64,000 bases of DNA from GWE2-40-63 sp050179685 (GTDB lineage Bacteria; Bacteroidota; Bacteroidia; Bacteroidales; SZUA-534). Position numbers and translations under genes: made by a program. Location of the stretch: contig JBFXEW010000006.1 of the NCBI GenBank assembly GCA_050179685.1, positions 124,001 to 188,000 of the forward strand. Direction: 5' to 3'. How positions within the stretch are numbered: position 1 is the stretch's first letter; each line of letters opens with the position of its first letter. The notes beneath the pieces are model-generated. The model was given only the letters and a program-made list of their open reading frames with translations. It was not told the DNA's origin and made no database searches. This document shows positions 15,959-25,635 of this stretch, piece by piece.

Positions 15959-18900
15959 CTACAATTTCTTTTCTATCCATTCCCGGGCATTCACAAAGGC
16001 TTTTAACCAGGGGGTAATTTCATGGTGTTTCGCATCGGCCGGGTAATAAGCGCATTGCCAGGGGAACACAGCTCTTTCGGGATGCGGCATCATGGCCAGG
16101 TGGCGTCCGTCTTCGGAACACAGGCCGGCGGTATTGAAAGGTGAACCGTTGGGATTGGCCGGATAATCACTGCGGCTGTATTTAACCGGAATCCGGTACT
16201 TGTCTTCGGCATACGGAAGACTAAACTTTCCTTCGCCATGAGCAATCCATACACCCAGTTGCATGCCTTCCATATTTTGGAGCATCACGCTGTGGTTTTT
16301 TTCGATGTTTACATTTATGAAACCGCTCTCGAATTTGTGCGAAGCATTATGCAGCATTTTGGGTTTTTGTTCATGATGTGCATTTATCAAACCCAATTCC
16401 ACCATTAACTGACAACCGTTGCAGATGCCCAGACTTAAGGTATCGGGACGGGCATAAAAATTATCGAGGGCCTGTTTGGCTTTCTCATTGTATAAAAAGG
16501 CTCCGGCCCAGCCTTTGGCCGAGCCCAGCACATCGGAGTTTGAAAAGCCACCCACAAAAACAATCATATTCACATCGCTCAGGTCTTCGCGTCCGGCAAT
16601 CAGATCGGTCATGTGCACGTCTTTTACATCGAATCCGGCAGTATAAAGGGTGTAAGCCATTTCTCGATCGCCATTCACGCCTTTTTCGCGGATAATGGCT
16701 GCACGGGTTCCGCTGGCTTTGCGTCGTTTCAGGTCGATGCCCAAATCGGCAGCTTTTCCGGTAAATCCTTTGTAATTCCAGCTTAAGCTGTTGTTTTTGT
16801 ACGATTCATACCGCTCTTTGGCCAAGGCTTCGCCACTTTGTTTTTTGTCGAGCAGGTACGAAGTTTTAAACCACACATCGCGCAGGTAATGGGTATCGAA
16901 CGAGTACCACGAATTTCCGGTGCTAATGTTTAATTCGCCTGCTGCACCGGGCTGACCAATGGTCTGGAATGCCACCTGATGTTCGTTTAAAAGCGCACCT
17001 GCCTTTTCCATTTGATGCACCTGAAGAATTAAACCGGGATTTTCGGCAAACAAGAGTTTTACGGGATCGGTTTCTTTCAGGGGCGACAAATCCACATCAA
17101 TACCCAGGGTATTGTCGGCAAAAGTCATTTCCAACAGCGAGGTAACCAAACCACCACTTGAAATATCGTGGCCGGCCAGTACCAGGTCGTTTTCTATTAA
17201 TTCCTGAACGGCATTAAAAGCTTTCACAAAATAAGCGCTGTCGGTAATATCGGGGCAATCGGTTCCCATGCGGTTTACCACCTGGGAAAAGGCCGAACCA
17301 CCCAGTTTGCGTTCGTCATTCGATAAATCGATGTAAATAAGTGTTGTGTTTGCTGTTTTTTGCAAAACCGGACTTACCGCCTTGCGTATGTTGGTGACCT
17401 CGGCTGCTGCTGAAACAATTACGGTTCCGGGAGCAATAACTTTTTCACCATCAGGGTATTTTTGGGTCATCGACAGCGAATCTTTTCCGGTAGGAACATT
17501 AATGCCCAGTTCAATACAAAACTGACTCAGGGCTTCAACGGCTTCGTACAGACGGGCATCTTCACCCGGGTTTTTACAGGGCCACATCCAGTTGGCGCTT
17601 AATGAAACGCCTTTCATTTGGTTTTTAATGGGAGCCCAAACCAGGTTACTCAGCGCTTCGGCCACTGCCAACCGTGAACCCTTTGCGGCATTTATCATCG
17701 CACTAAGCGGTGCATGGCCAATGCTGGTCGATACCCCGGCTCTTCCCTGGTAATCGAGCGCTACAATGCCACAGTTGTTCAACGGCAGATGCAGGGGGCC
17801 GGCATTTTGTTGCAGGGCAATTTTCCCGCTCACCGAGCGATCCACTTTATTGGTCAGCCAGTCTTTACTACCAACCGCTTCCAATTGCAACACCTGTTCC
17901 AGGTAATCGTGTACATTATTTTTATGATAGCTGAGTTCGTTAAAGTTTGCGTTCTGTTTTTTGTCTTCCATCAGGGTACGTGGCGGATTACCAAACATAT
18001 CGAACAGGTTGAGGTCGATGGGTTTGGAACCATCTTTTTCGTCGACAAAGCTGAACTGCATGTCGCCGGTAGTTTCGCCAACCACATACATGGGAGCGCG
18101 CTCACGTTCTGCTATTTTTTGCAGGTGTTCCACATCCTGAGGATGCATAACGAGGCCCATGCGTTCCTGCGATTCATTTCCTGCAATCTCTTTTCCCGAA
18201 AGGGTAGGGTCGCCAATGGGGAGTTTACGCACATCGATGCGACCTCCGGTTTCTTCCACCAGTTCGCTCAGGCAGTTGAGGTGGCCGCCGGCACCATGGT
18301 CATGAATGGAAACAATGGGGTTGTGGTCTTCTTCGCTTAAAGCGCGGATGGCATTGGCCACGCGTTTTTGCATCTCGGGATTCGAACGTTGTACGGCATT
18401 CAGCTCAATGGCGTTGGCAAATTCGCCGGTATCGACACTCGAAACCGCGCCTCCTCCCATGCCAATGCGGTAATTGTCGCCGCCCATCACCACCACTTTA
18501 TCGCCTACAGCGGGTTTTTCTTTCTGGCTGTCGGCTTTTTTTCCGTAGCCCACGCCACCAGCAAGCATGATGACTTTATCGTAACCAAATTTTTTGGAGG
18601 CTTCAAAATGTTCAAAGGTGAGCACGCTTCCGCAGATAAGCGGTTGGCCAAATTTGTTTCCAAAGTCGCTGGCACCGTTCGATGCTTTGATTAGTATCTG
18701 CGATGGGGTTTGATACAACCAGGGGCGTTCGTTACTTGCTTTTTCCCAGGGGCGATCGTTTTCAAGACGGGAATAGGAAGTCATGTAAACGGCTGTTCCG
18801 GCAATGGGCATGCTGCCTTTTCCGCCGGCAATACGGTCGCGGATTTCGCCTCCGGTTCCCGTGGCGGCTCCGTTAAAAGGTTCGACCGTGGTGGGGAAAT

Positions 18901-19648
18901 TATGGGTTTCCGCTTTAAGCGAAAAAACCGATTCGTAATCTTTTATACCAAAATAATCGGGCTTGTCCTGGGTTTTGGGAGCAAACTGTTCCACCACTGG
19001 GCCCTGCATAAAGGCGCAATTGTCTTTGTAAGCCGAAACCACCGCATTGCGATGGGTGTTGGTGGTTTTTTTTATGAGTTGAAACAGCGATTCCGGTTTT
19101 TCTTCGCCATCGATAACAAAGGTTCCGTTAAATATTTTGTGGCGGCAATGTTCTGAGTTTACCTGCGAAAAACCAAATACCTCGCTATCGGTGAGCTTGC
19201 GCTGAAGTTTCTCAGAAAGTTGGTTTAAATAGGCTATTTCATCATCGCTTAAGGCCAGTCCGTGTTGCTGATTGTAAGCGGCAATATCGTCGATGTGTAA
19301 AACCGATTCGGCTTCAATATTTACGGTAAATACTTCCTGGTTTAAACCGTGATAAAGCACTTGCAGCATGGGATCGAAAACGGGATTGTTTTCCGGAGCT
19401 TTTTCGAATTCTTCTATCCGTTCAATGCCTGCTATTCCCATGTTTTGGGTAATTTCAACGGCGTTGGTGCTCCAGGGGGTAATCATTTCTTTTCGGGGAC
19501 CAATATAGGTTCCATCCAGGGTTTCTTCGCTAAGATGGGTGGCCTCGCCAAAAAGCCAGATGAGTTTGGCTACGTCGGCCTTGTTAAGCGCTTCTTTGGT
19601 TTTTACGGCAAGAACTTTGCCTTCGGGGGTGCGGAAGAATGTTACCAT
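15959..19648 (-). CDS. purL: Phosphoribosylformylglycinamidine synthase, fused PurLQ form
   Basis: This 1229-residue cytoplasmic enzyme makes FGAM from FGAR, glutamine and ATP in purine synthesis. The N-terminal linker and two AIRS-like ATP-binding halves (SEHCRHKIFNG, KAETHNFPTTVEPFNGAATG, GDNYRIGMGGGAVSS, GISVPTGKDSLSMTQKYP-type segment) are followed by a C-terminal class I glutamine amidotransferase with the nucleophile in SLGICNGCQLMVE near residue 1076 and the His/Glu pair in MMPHPERAVFPW. It is the long proteobacterial/Bacteroidota form rather than the three-subunit PurSLQ. Single-gene unit with a promoter-like TAAATTTG just upstream. Confidence 0.97.
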   Translation of the reverse strand: MVTFFRTPEGKVLAVKTKEALNKADVAKLIWLFGEATHLSEETLDGTYIGPRKEMITPWSTNAVEITQNMGIAGIERIEEFEKAPENNPVFDPMLQVLYHGLNQEVFTVNIEAESVLHIDDIAAYNQQHGLALSDDEIAYLNQLSEKLQRKLTDSEVFGFSQVNSEHCRHKIFNGTFVIDGEEKPESLFQLIKKTTNTHRNAVVSAYKDNCAFMQGPVVEQFAPKTQDKPDYFGIKDYESVFSLKAETHNFPTTVEPFNGAATGTGGEIRDRIAGGKGSMPIAGTAVYMTSYSRLENDRPWEKASNERPWLYQTPSQILIKASNGASDFGNKFGQPLICGSVLTFEHFEASKKFGYDKVIMLAGGVGYGKKADSQKEKPAVGDKVVVMGGDNYRIGMGGGAVSSVDTGEFANAIELNAVQRSNPEMQKRVANAIRALSEEDHNPIVSIHDHGAGGHLNCLSELVEETGGRIDVRKLPIGDPTLSGKEIAGNESQERMGLVMHPQDVEHLQKIAERERAPMYVVGETTGDMQFSFVDEKDGSKPIDLNLFDMFGNPPRTLMEDKKQNANFNELSYHKNNVHDYLEQVLQLEAVGSKDWLTNKVDRSVSGKIALQQNAGPLHLPLNNCGIVALDYQGRAGVSTSIGHAPLSAMINAAKGSRLAVAEALSNLVWAPIKNQMKGVSLSANWMWPCKNPGEDARLYEAVEALSQFCIELGINVPTGKDSLSMTQKYPDGEKVIAPGTVIVSAAAEVTNIRKAVSPVLQKTANTTLIYIDLSNDERKLGGSAFSQVVNRMGTDCPDITDSAYFVKAFNAVQELIENDLVLAGHDISSGGLVTSLLEMTFADNTLGIDVDLSPLKETDPVKLLFAENPGLILQVHQMEKAGALLNEHQVAFQTIGQPGAAGELNISTGNSWYSFDTHYLRDVWFKTSYLLDKKQSGEALAKERYESYKNNSLSWNYKGFTGKAADLGIDLKRRKASGTRAAIIREKGVNGDREMAYTLYTAGFDVKDVHMTDLIAGREDLSDVNMIVFVGGFSNSDVLGSAKGWAGAFLYNEKAKQALDNFYARPDTLSLGICNGCQLMVELGLINAHHEQKPKMLHNASHKFESGFINVNIEKNHSVMLQNMEGMQLGVWIAHGEGKFSLPYAEDKYRIPVKYSRSDYPANPNGSPFNTAGLCSEDGRHLAMMPHPERAVFPWQCAYYPADAKHHEITPWLKAFVNAREWIEKKL

Positions 19649-19987
19649 GACAGGAAATAACGTTAAAATTGAGTTTTTAATGCTGTGGCAAATTTAACAA
19701 ACTTAGCCAATAAATCAGGAAAATTTTTGCCCTTCCTAAGGTTTTGATTACTTGTGTTTTTTGCTTTTTATTGGGCAACTATTTTCATGAAATGGGTCGA
19801 TTTGAGCAAAAAGGGAGGAAAAATTCCTAAAAAAAGACAATAGCGATACGAGACTAAAGTCAAAGACCGATGTTAGAACTTAGATTTTAGATCTTAGACT
19901 TAAGACTTAAGACTTGAGACTCAAGGCGAAAAGATTAAATTATATCATTAAGGATACAGGTCTGAGGCTGCCCACTGCAAACTGAGC
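19649..19987. other. 339-bp intergenic region upstream of purL
   Basis: No gene is seen. Near purL there is a minus-strand TAAATTTG (19689-19696) that fits a Bacteroidota -7 element, with no convincing -33. The distal part holds 7-nt-period tracts, listed separately, and otherwise AT-rich sequence. Confidence 0.6.
19894..19921 (+). repeat. Heptamer-period tract (TTAGACT-type, 4 units)
   Basis: Units TTAGACT, TAAGACT, TAAGACT and TGAGACT follow one another with exact 7-nt spacing. The sequence just before (19874-19893) has the related words TTAGAACT, TAGATTTTAGATC. Noncoding. Confidence 0.7.
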
Positions 19988-19988
19988 C
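19968..19988 (+). repeat. Heptamer-period tract (CTGCNNA-type, 3 units)
   Basis: CTGCCCA, CTGCAAA and CTGAGCC are consecutive 7-nt units that end at the stop codon of the following minus-strand gene. Same period as the tract 50 nt to the left but a different word. Confidence 0.45.
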
Positions 19989-20983
19989 TATTCCAAAGGC
20001 AGCTCCTGAAGTTTTACACTTAACTGGTTTTGTTTGGCCTGAACTCCCGATAGCACAAAGCGCATTTTATTTACCGAAATACCGCGGGTCAGGTTTTGGT
20101 TGTTTTCGCTGTTGTAGTTTTCCGATAGAAAGCTAATGTTCTCGGGCTTTTCGCGGGCCCGCTCCAGAATTTGCAGCAGGATTGATTTGTAATAATCTTT
20201 CCACAAACCATGCGATAAAAAACAGTTGCTTGCCGAGTCGGCCATTGGCAAGCCCGAATATTTGAGCGAATAAATTGGAACCTGATTTTCTTTTTTGGTG
20301 CCTCCGCTTACCACATCCGACCGGTCGCCCAGTTCGGTAAGCTGAAAAAATTCCATGGCATCGGCCTCTACCGATTCGGGTTGAACCAGCAACTCGTAAA
20401 TTGATTCGTACACACCGTAGGTTTTACTGTCAATTTCGTTGCGGTAAAGCTCCAGTCGAATGGTTTGCAGTTGGCTGGCTTTTACTTTTTTTGGTGGCAG
20501 GTATTTTATCAAAACCAACGTTTCGTCGAAGCGGTTTCGGTAAGTATCAACTACCTGGTAGTTGCCATTTTGCCGGGGGAGTTTAGCTGTTACCCGGGCA
20601 AAGTGCTCAAATACAATACTGTTTGAGCGCTGCATTTCGTTGGTAAAAAAATCGCAGAGCAATTGCGTGGTCGATTTACGAAATACATTGGCTAAAATCT
20701 CAGCACGCAAAAGAGCTTGTTCCAACGCTGCTGTGGTGTCCATTCCGGGATTAGAAATACCGATGGCGTAAACCTCGTTACCGTTCGATACGGGCGGGTT
20801 GATAAACCAGGCAGGAACCACTTGTGGCGGAACATAGTGGTAGGCACCGGAATGGTTTTCCCGTTTCGAATACTTGCTGTCGGTAGTTTCTTCTTCAAAG
20901 ATTTCTTCAAATTTAGTCTTGTCAACCTGGCCAAAACACCAGACAGGGAGGAGAATGAAGGTATAAATAAGCAGCTTTTTCAT
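19988..20983 (-). CDS. Secreted protein of unknown function, LPP20-like
   Basis: The 331-residue protein has a signal peptide (MKKLLIYTFILLPVWCFGQ) and no membrane segments after it. Residues ~55-130, with VPAWFINPPVSNGNEVYAIG and a following helix ALEQALLRAEILANVF, look like an LPP20-type fold, where PxWF plus YAIGIS and an alanine-rich helix recur. The rest is not recognised. Probably periplasmic or attached to the outer membrane. It is monocistronic and flanked by repeat-rich spacers. Confidence 0.65.
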   Translation of the reverse strand: MKKLLIYTFILLPVWCFGQVDKTKFEEIFEEETTDSKYSKRENHSGAYHYVPPQVVPAWFINPPVSNGNEVYAIGISNPGMDTTAALEQALLRAEILANVFRKSTTQLLCDFFTNEMQRSNSIVFEHFARVTAKLPRQNGNYQVVDTYRNRFDETLVLIKYLPPKKVKASQLQTIRLELYRNEIDSKTYGVYESIYELLVQPESVEADAMEFFQLTELGDRSDVVSGGTKKENQVPIYSLKYSGLPMADSASNCFLSHGLWKDYYKSILLQILERAREKPENISFLSENYNSENNQNLTRGISVNKMRFVLSGVQAKQNQLSVKLQELPLE

Positions 20984-21245
20984 GGATATGCGAATTAACT
21001 GTATTAACAGATTGGCTTTGTTTAAAAAAATAGTTCCTGCCGAAGATACTAATTTTTAAAATTTACTCTTATCAAGGATGCAGTATTTTTACCTGGGGTT
21101 GCCCAATATTTTACTGTAATTCTGCTAAAGCGCACACAAGCGTTAATATTTTGATTGAGTGGATCTTTTTTTCGCTGATAAAATTTGTATTTTTATCAAC
21201 ACTTAAATTAAAGGTAATGGTTGTACCTGCTAAAATTACATAATT

Positions 21246-21932
21246 ATGAAATGGTTTACATTTACCGAATTACTGCTGATGGTTTCAGTTTTTTTAATGG
21301 CCCAGGATGCTAGCGATTGGTATGCCTCGAAAAGCGGAAAAATTAAATACCAGTACGAATATGCCGGCATGCTCACCGAGTATACCATAATTTTTGATGA
21401 TTATGGAAAAAAGCAAGTGTTCGATTTGGTGGGTAAAACAGGGGGCCTTTCCGATCATTCGCGAACCATTATTACTCCTGAATTGATGTTTATTGTGAAC
21501 TACGAAGAAAAACAAATCATAAAATTTCCCTTGGAAGCCGACCGTGAATCGGTTGATGAGTTTGGTGGAAATTCGGCCGGAGGCATCGATTTGCAGGAGA
21601 TGGTTGCCGAAGTAAAACAAGGAAGCTCTGGCAAACAGGGCACCGAAGTAGTAATGGGGAAGCTTTGCGATGTATATGAGTACGCCGAACCTATGGGCGA
21701 GTTCAAAGGAAAATACTGGATTTGGGAAGGTTACCTAATGCGTGCCGAGTTTATTGATGCCAGTGGGGAACACACCTTTATGAAAGTGCTCGAAATTACT
21801 ATCGACACGCCGGTTTCCGCTAAAGAATTCGAAGTTCCTTCTGATTTTGAAGTTACCGACATGACCGAGATGATGGAACAAATGAAACAGTTGCAGGAAA
21901 TGTATGGCATTCCCGACGAGGAGGAGGAATAA
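21246..21932 (+). CDS. Secreted protein of unknown function
   Basis: The 228-residue protein has an N-terminal hydrophobic signal segment (LLLMVSVFLMAQ) and then a beta-rich body (GKIKYQYEYAGMLTEYTIIF) resembling small periplasmic proteins of the DUF4412 type, which carry outer-membrane-lipoprotein-like folds. The C-terminus is acidic and methionine-rich (TDMTEMMEQMKQLQEM, then EEEE). I do not recognise a specific family. It converges with the following gene, with 24 nt between the stops. Confidence 0.65.
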   Translation: MKWFTFTELLLMVSVFLMAQDASDWYASKSGKIKYQYEYAGMLTEYTIIFDDYGKKQVFDLVGKTGGLSDHSRTIITPELMFIVNYEEKQIIKFPLEADRESVDEFGGNSAGGIDLQEMVAEVKQGSSGKQGTEVVMGKLCDVYEYAEPMGEFKGKYWIWEGYLMRAEFIDASGEHTFMKVLEITIDTPVSAKEFEVPSDFEVTDMTEMMEQMKQLQEMYGIPDEEEE

Positions 21933-21956
21933 ACGATTTGTTTCAGAATTGTTGAC

Positions 21957-23087
21957 TTAATTTGCCGCCGGCTTAAAGCGTTTGATTAGCCCCAGATGTT
22001 TAATAATCAGCGTCATTCCCATGCTGTAATCAACATCACCACTGTTTAAATCGATGTAGGTGTCGCCCATAAATCCCAGGTAAATGCTTTTGTGAATCGA
22101 TTTGGAGTAGAATAAATGAAAACTTAGCAACTCGCGTTGGGACTGGTGAAAACCCTCGCCCTTTTCCGAATAACTTTGATACATGGGATGCCCCATTAGC
22201 GATAAAAACTGCGAAGAATGCCAGTATGAGGCCCTGAAAAAATTGTCGTGGTAACCCAGGCTTATTTGGTTCATCCAGCCTGAACCTTTTTCGTAAAGAC
22301 TTTCAACCGTAGGCGAATTGTCAGAAAAACCCAGGAACTGAGATTCGAAACTCACCTTATCTAAAAACCGGTAATTCAGATTCTTCTGTAGAAAAAAACC
22401 CAAACCGTAATTCATGGCGGTTTTCATGTTTGCCGACGAAGTATCAATTTGTCCTCCGCGATGGCCGGTAAGCAACCATAAGGGTGTTCCCATTTCCCAG
22501 TTTTCGTTTTTTACCAGCCAGGGCCGTGCCGACAATCCGGCCACCAGCTCTTCCTGCTTATTGTCCATCGGAAAAATAAAGCTTTGCCAGTCGAGCCATA
22601 GATCAATTTGCAGCTTTTCTTTATTCAGGAGGTATTGCACCCCATTTTCGAGGTGATTGGTAAAATAGCGCTCACTAAAAAGCATGGGCTCAGGCAGCCT
22701 GTGATTAATGGTTCCCTTTATTTTTCCCATTATGAGGGCAAAATCGTTGTGGGTGTATATGGCCGAATAGGTGGGAACTATCAGTGTAAAATCCTTTAGT
22801 CCTGTATATTTTAGAAGATGCAGTCCGCCCTGAATTTTAATGTTGGGCGAAATGTGGTATTGAAATTCGGGAGTTAAAAAGTAGCCAATCAGGGTGTATC
22901 CGTTCACCACATCGTTAAAAAACTCATTATTCCATAAGAAGTTGGCGTTGTAAAAATTAAAATACAAGGCGTTGGAATCTTTAACATAGGAATTATTCAG
23001 CAGGGGGTGATACACCGGAAAAGTAAAAGCCTGCACTTTTACCGACAACAAAATAAACAAAGCTAGGTAAGCAAAACGTTTCGTCAT
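21957..23087 (-). CDS. Probable outer-membrane beta-barrel protein of unknown function
   Basis: The 376-residue protein has a signal peptide (FAYLALFILLSVKVQAF) and many alternating aromatic/polar strands such as YHISPNIKIQGGLHLLKYTG and SIYLGFMGDTYIDLNSGDVD. This suggests a beta-barrel of roughly 16 strands. No domain name can be assigned. Its nearest neighbour on the same strand is rarA 60 nt upstream, but their functions are not obviously linked. Confidence 0.6.
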   Translation of the reverse strand: MTKRFAYLALFILLSVKVQAFTFPVYHPLLNNSYVKDSNALYFNFYNANFLWNNEFFNDVVNGYTLIGYFLTPEFQYHISPNIKIQGGLHLLKYTGLKDFTLIVPTYSAIYTHNDFALIMGKIKGTINHRLPEPMLFSERYFTNHLENGVQYLLNKEKLQIDLWLDWQSFIFPMDNKQEELVAGLSARPWLVKNENWEMGTPLWLLTGHRGGQIDTSSANMKTAMNYGLGFFLQKNLNYRFLDKVSFESQFLGFSDNSPTVESLYEKGSGWMNQISLGYHDNFFRASYWHSSQFLSLMGHPMYQSYSEKGEGFHQSQRELLSFHLFYSKSIHKSIYLGFMGDTYIDLNSGDVDYSMGMTLIIKHLGLIKRFKPAAN

Positions 23088-23146
23088 GGCTCAAATGTAA
23101 TTAAAACCGATTGAAATTTGTAAATGGTGTTGAACAGGGAACGATT

Positions 23147-24424
23147 TCAATACCCGTATTTTTTCTTCCACCAGCTTACCAGTCTTGTCCTTATGGTTTC
23201 TTCCTGCGGGTTTTTCTGGGGCTCATAGAATTTTTGGTTTCTGATTTTTTTGGGTAGAAAATCCTGTTCGGCAAAATTCCCCTCGTAACTGTGGGCGTAT
23301 TTATAGTCGTTTCCATAGCCCAATTGTTTCATCAGCTTGGTCGGCGCATTACGCAGATGCAGTGGCACGGGCAAATCGCCCAATTCCCTTACCTGCGAAA
23401 TTGCAGAACCAATGGCTTCGTAAGCCGAATTGCTTTTTGGACTGGTTGCCAGATAAATGCAACATTCCGATAAAATAATACGGGCTTCGGGCATTCCTAT
23501 TTTATGGATGGCTTCGAAACAGGTATTGGCCATAAGCAGTGCGTTGGGATTTGCCAGACCGATGTCTTCAGCAGCCAGTATGACCAGTCGGCGGGCAATA
23601 AATTTAATATCTTCGCCGCCTTCGAGCATGCGGGCCAGCCAGTACACCGCACCGTTGGGGTCGCCTCCGCGAATCGATTTTATAAAGGCCGAAATAATGT
23701 CGTAGTGCATTTCGCCCTGTTTGTCGTAAACGGCAATGTTTTCCTGCAGAATTTCTTCAACACGCTTGTTGGTAATAGTAACGCTCGAACTATTGGCGGC
23801 GTTCGAAACCAGTTCGATAATATTCAGCAGTTTTCGCGCATCGCCACCCGAATAGCGAAACATCGCCTCGGTTTCCTGCAAGTCGTAGGTTTTTTCTTTG
23901 AGTTCTAAATCGGTGCTTATGGCGCGGTTAAGCAATTCTTCCAAATCTTCTTTTTCGAGCGATTTGAGCACATAAACCTGGCAGCGCGAAAGCAAGGGTG
24001 AAATAACTTCGAACGAAGGATTTTCGGTAGTGGCACCAATTAAAGTAATAATGCCCTGTTCAACGGCTCCCAATAACGAGTCTTGCTGCGATTTGCTGAA
24101 ACGGTGAATCTCGTCGATAAACAGAATGGCATTGGGTTGGTCAAAAAAGCGTCCGCGTTTGGCTTTGTCTATAGTTTCGCGAACATCTTTTACCCCGCTG
24201 CTGATGGCACTCAGGCTATAAAATGCACGGTTTTGCTGACGCGAAATAATATGTGCCAGGGTAGTTTTTCCCACGCCCGGAGGTCCCCATAATATCATGG
24301 AGGGAATACGACCCGATTCAATACTTTGGCGCAGTATGGCGCTTGGGCCAACCAAATGTTTTTGGCCAATGTAATTATCCAGCGAATCGGGACGAAGCCT
24401 TTCTGCTAAAGGTTGTAATGCCAT
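23147..24424 (-). CDS. rarA: Replication-associated recombination protein A (AAA+ ATPase)
   Basis: This 425-residue AAA+ protein (also MgsA; eukaryotic WRNIP1) has Walker A GPPGVGKT at 47-54, Walker B LFIDEIHR at ~101-108, sensor 1 in GATTENPSFE and the arginine finger in PLLSRCQVY. The C-terminal tetramerisation region is complete (GGDPNGAVYWLARMLEGGED, and LGYGNDYKYAHSYEGNF). It acts on stalled replication forks and recombination intermediates. Length is typical. Confidence 0.96.
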   Translation of the reverse strand: MALQPLAERLRPDSLDNYIGQKHLVGPSAILRQSIESGRIPSMILWGPPGVGKTTLAHIISRQQNRAFYSLSAISSGVKDVRETIDKAKRGRFFDQPNAILFIDEIHRFSKSQQDSLLGAVEQGIITLIGATTENPSFEVISPLLSRCQVYVLKSLEKEDLEELLNRAISTDLELKEKTYDLQETEAMFRYSGGDARKLLNIIELVSNAANSSSVTITNKRVEEILQENIAVYDKQGEMHYDIISAFIKSIRGGDPNGAVYWLARMLEGGEDIKFIARRLVILAAEDIGLANPNALLMANTCFEAIHKIGMPEARIILSECCIYLATSPKSNSAYEAIGSAISQVRELGDLPVPLHLRNAPTKLMKQLGYGNDYKYAHSYEGNFAEQDFLPKKIRNQKFYEPQKNPQEETIRTRLVSWWKKKYGY

Positions 24425-24561
24425 TCCTTAAAAAATTTTAACAAAGATATAATAATTGGCCTTAATCTGGGGATGGGGCTAGTTTTACTTATGGTTAAAT
24501 AAGCTTTTTAACGCACTTGTTTTCAGTAGATATGCCGTATTCGTTGCACTTTAAATTCACG

Positions 24562-24569
24562 TAAATTTG
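24562..24569 (+). promoter_or_regulatory. Probable -7 element of the phosphate transporter promoter
   Basis: TAAATTTG fits TAnnTTTG exactly, with GTTG about 15 nt upstream as a weak -33. It lies ~30 nt before the start codon at 24601. Confidence 0.45.
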
Positions 24570-24600
24570 TTTTTGAATTGTTCAATTAAAACCAATCGTC

Positions 24601-25635
24601 ATGATTTCACCTTTATTTAGTCATTTGTTGATTCCCTATATTATTGCCATGTTTTTGGCTGTAAATATGGGAGGGAGCGGTACGGCTCCATCGTTTTCGG
24701 CTGCTTATGGTGCCAATGTGGTTCGTAAAAGCCTGATTCCCGGATTGTTTGGTATTATGGTTTTTCTTGGGGCTATTATTGCCGGTAAAGGCACGGCCAC
24801 TACCATCGGGAAAGGCTTATTAAGTCCCGATTTAATGTCGTTTGTTTTGGTTTCCATCATCCTGTTTTCGGTTGCCATATCCCTATTTGTGGCCAATATG
24901 TTTGGTATTCCCCAATCAACCAGTCAATCAACGGTATTGGCCGTTAGTGCTCCTGCAATTATCTTTGATCAGTTTAACAGCCATAAGCTTTTTGTTGAGA
25001 TTATTCCTACCTGGTTAATCCTGCCGCTTGTTTCGTTTGTAATTTGTTATTTAATCGGGCGTTTTATATACAAGCCGCTGCGTAGGCGGGGTTACACCAT
25101 GAGCAGGCAACTGAACGAGAGCAAAATTCTAAAAGGTTTGATATTGTTGATGTCGCTTTATGTGGCTTTTTCAATCGGGTCGAACAATGTAGCCAATGCT
25201 GCCGGACCCATTGCCAGTATGACACTTAACGAACTGGCTTTGCCCGATGGGAGTCATTTTGTTTTAATTATGATACTTTCGACCCTGATAATTGCTCCCA
25301 GTTTTGGTATTGGAGCGTCGCTTTTCGGCCATAAAATAGTTAAAAACACGGGCAAGGAGATTGTTCTGTTTGGTAAGATTGAAGCGGTAATCATTGCTTT
25401 TGTTTCTGCCAGTTTATTGTTGTCGGCTTCGTTGTTAAAAGGAATTCCGACTTCGCTGGTGCAGCTTAATGTGGCAGCTATTCTGGGCATTGGAGTAAGC
25501 AAATTGGGATTTAAAAATATATTTAGAAAAACCGAAGTAAATAAGTTTTTTGTGATGTGGTTGGTGGCTCCGGCTATTGCTTTTGGTTTGTCGCTGTTGT
25601 TTACTTTTTTGGCAGTAAAAACGGGCTTGCTTTAA
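24601..25635 (+). CDS. Inorganic phosphate transporter, PiT family
   Basis: The 344-residue membrane protein has duplicated PiT signature halves: AVNMGGSGTAPSFSAAYGAN near the start and SIGSNNVANAAGPIASMTLN in the second half. About ten membrane segments are visible. PiT carriers take up phosphate (often as a metal complex) using the proton or sodium gradient. Length is shorter than E. coli PitA, as in many Bacteroidota and archaeal PiT proteins. The 3' end overlaps the convergent gene by 4 nt. Confidence 0.88.
   Translation: MISPLFSHLLIPYIIAMFLAVNMGGSGTAPSFSAAYGANVVRKSLIPGLFGIMVFLGAIIAGKGTATTIGKGLLSPDLMSFVLVSIILFSVAISLFVANMFGIPQSTSQSTVLAVSAPAIIFDQFNSHKLFVEIIPTWLILPLVSFVICYLIGRFIYKPLRRRGYTMSRQLNESKILKGLILLMSLYVAFSIGSNNVANAAGPIASMTLNELALPDGSHFVLIMILSTLIIAPSFGIGASLFGHKIVKNTGKEIVLFGKIEAVIIAFVSASLLLSASLLKGIPTSLVQLNVAAILGIGVSKLGFKNIFRKTEVNKFFVMWLVAPAIAFGLSLLFTFLAVKTGLL

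Noticed and set aside
17710..19660. Several long plus-strand ORFs opposite purL
   Set aside because: They are shadows of a conserved gene in GC-richer sequence; none has a family signature.
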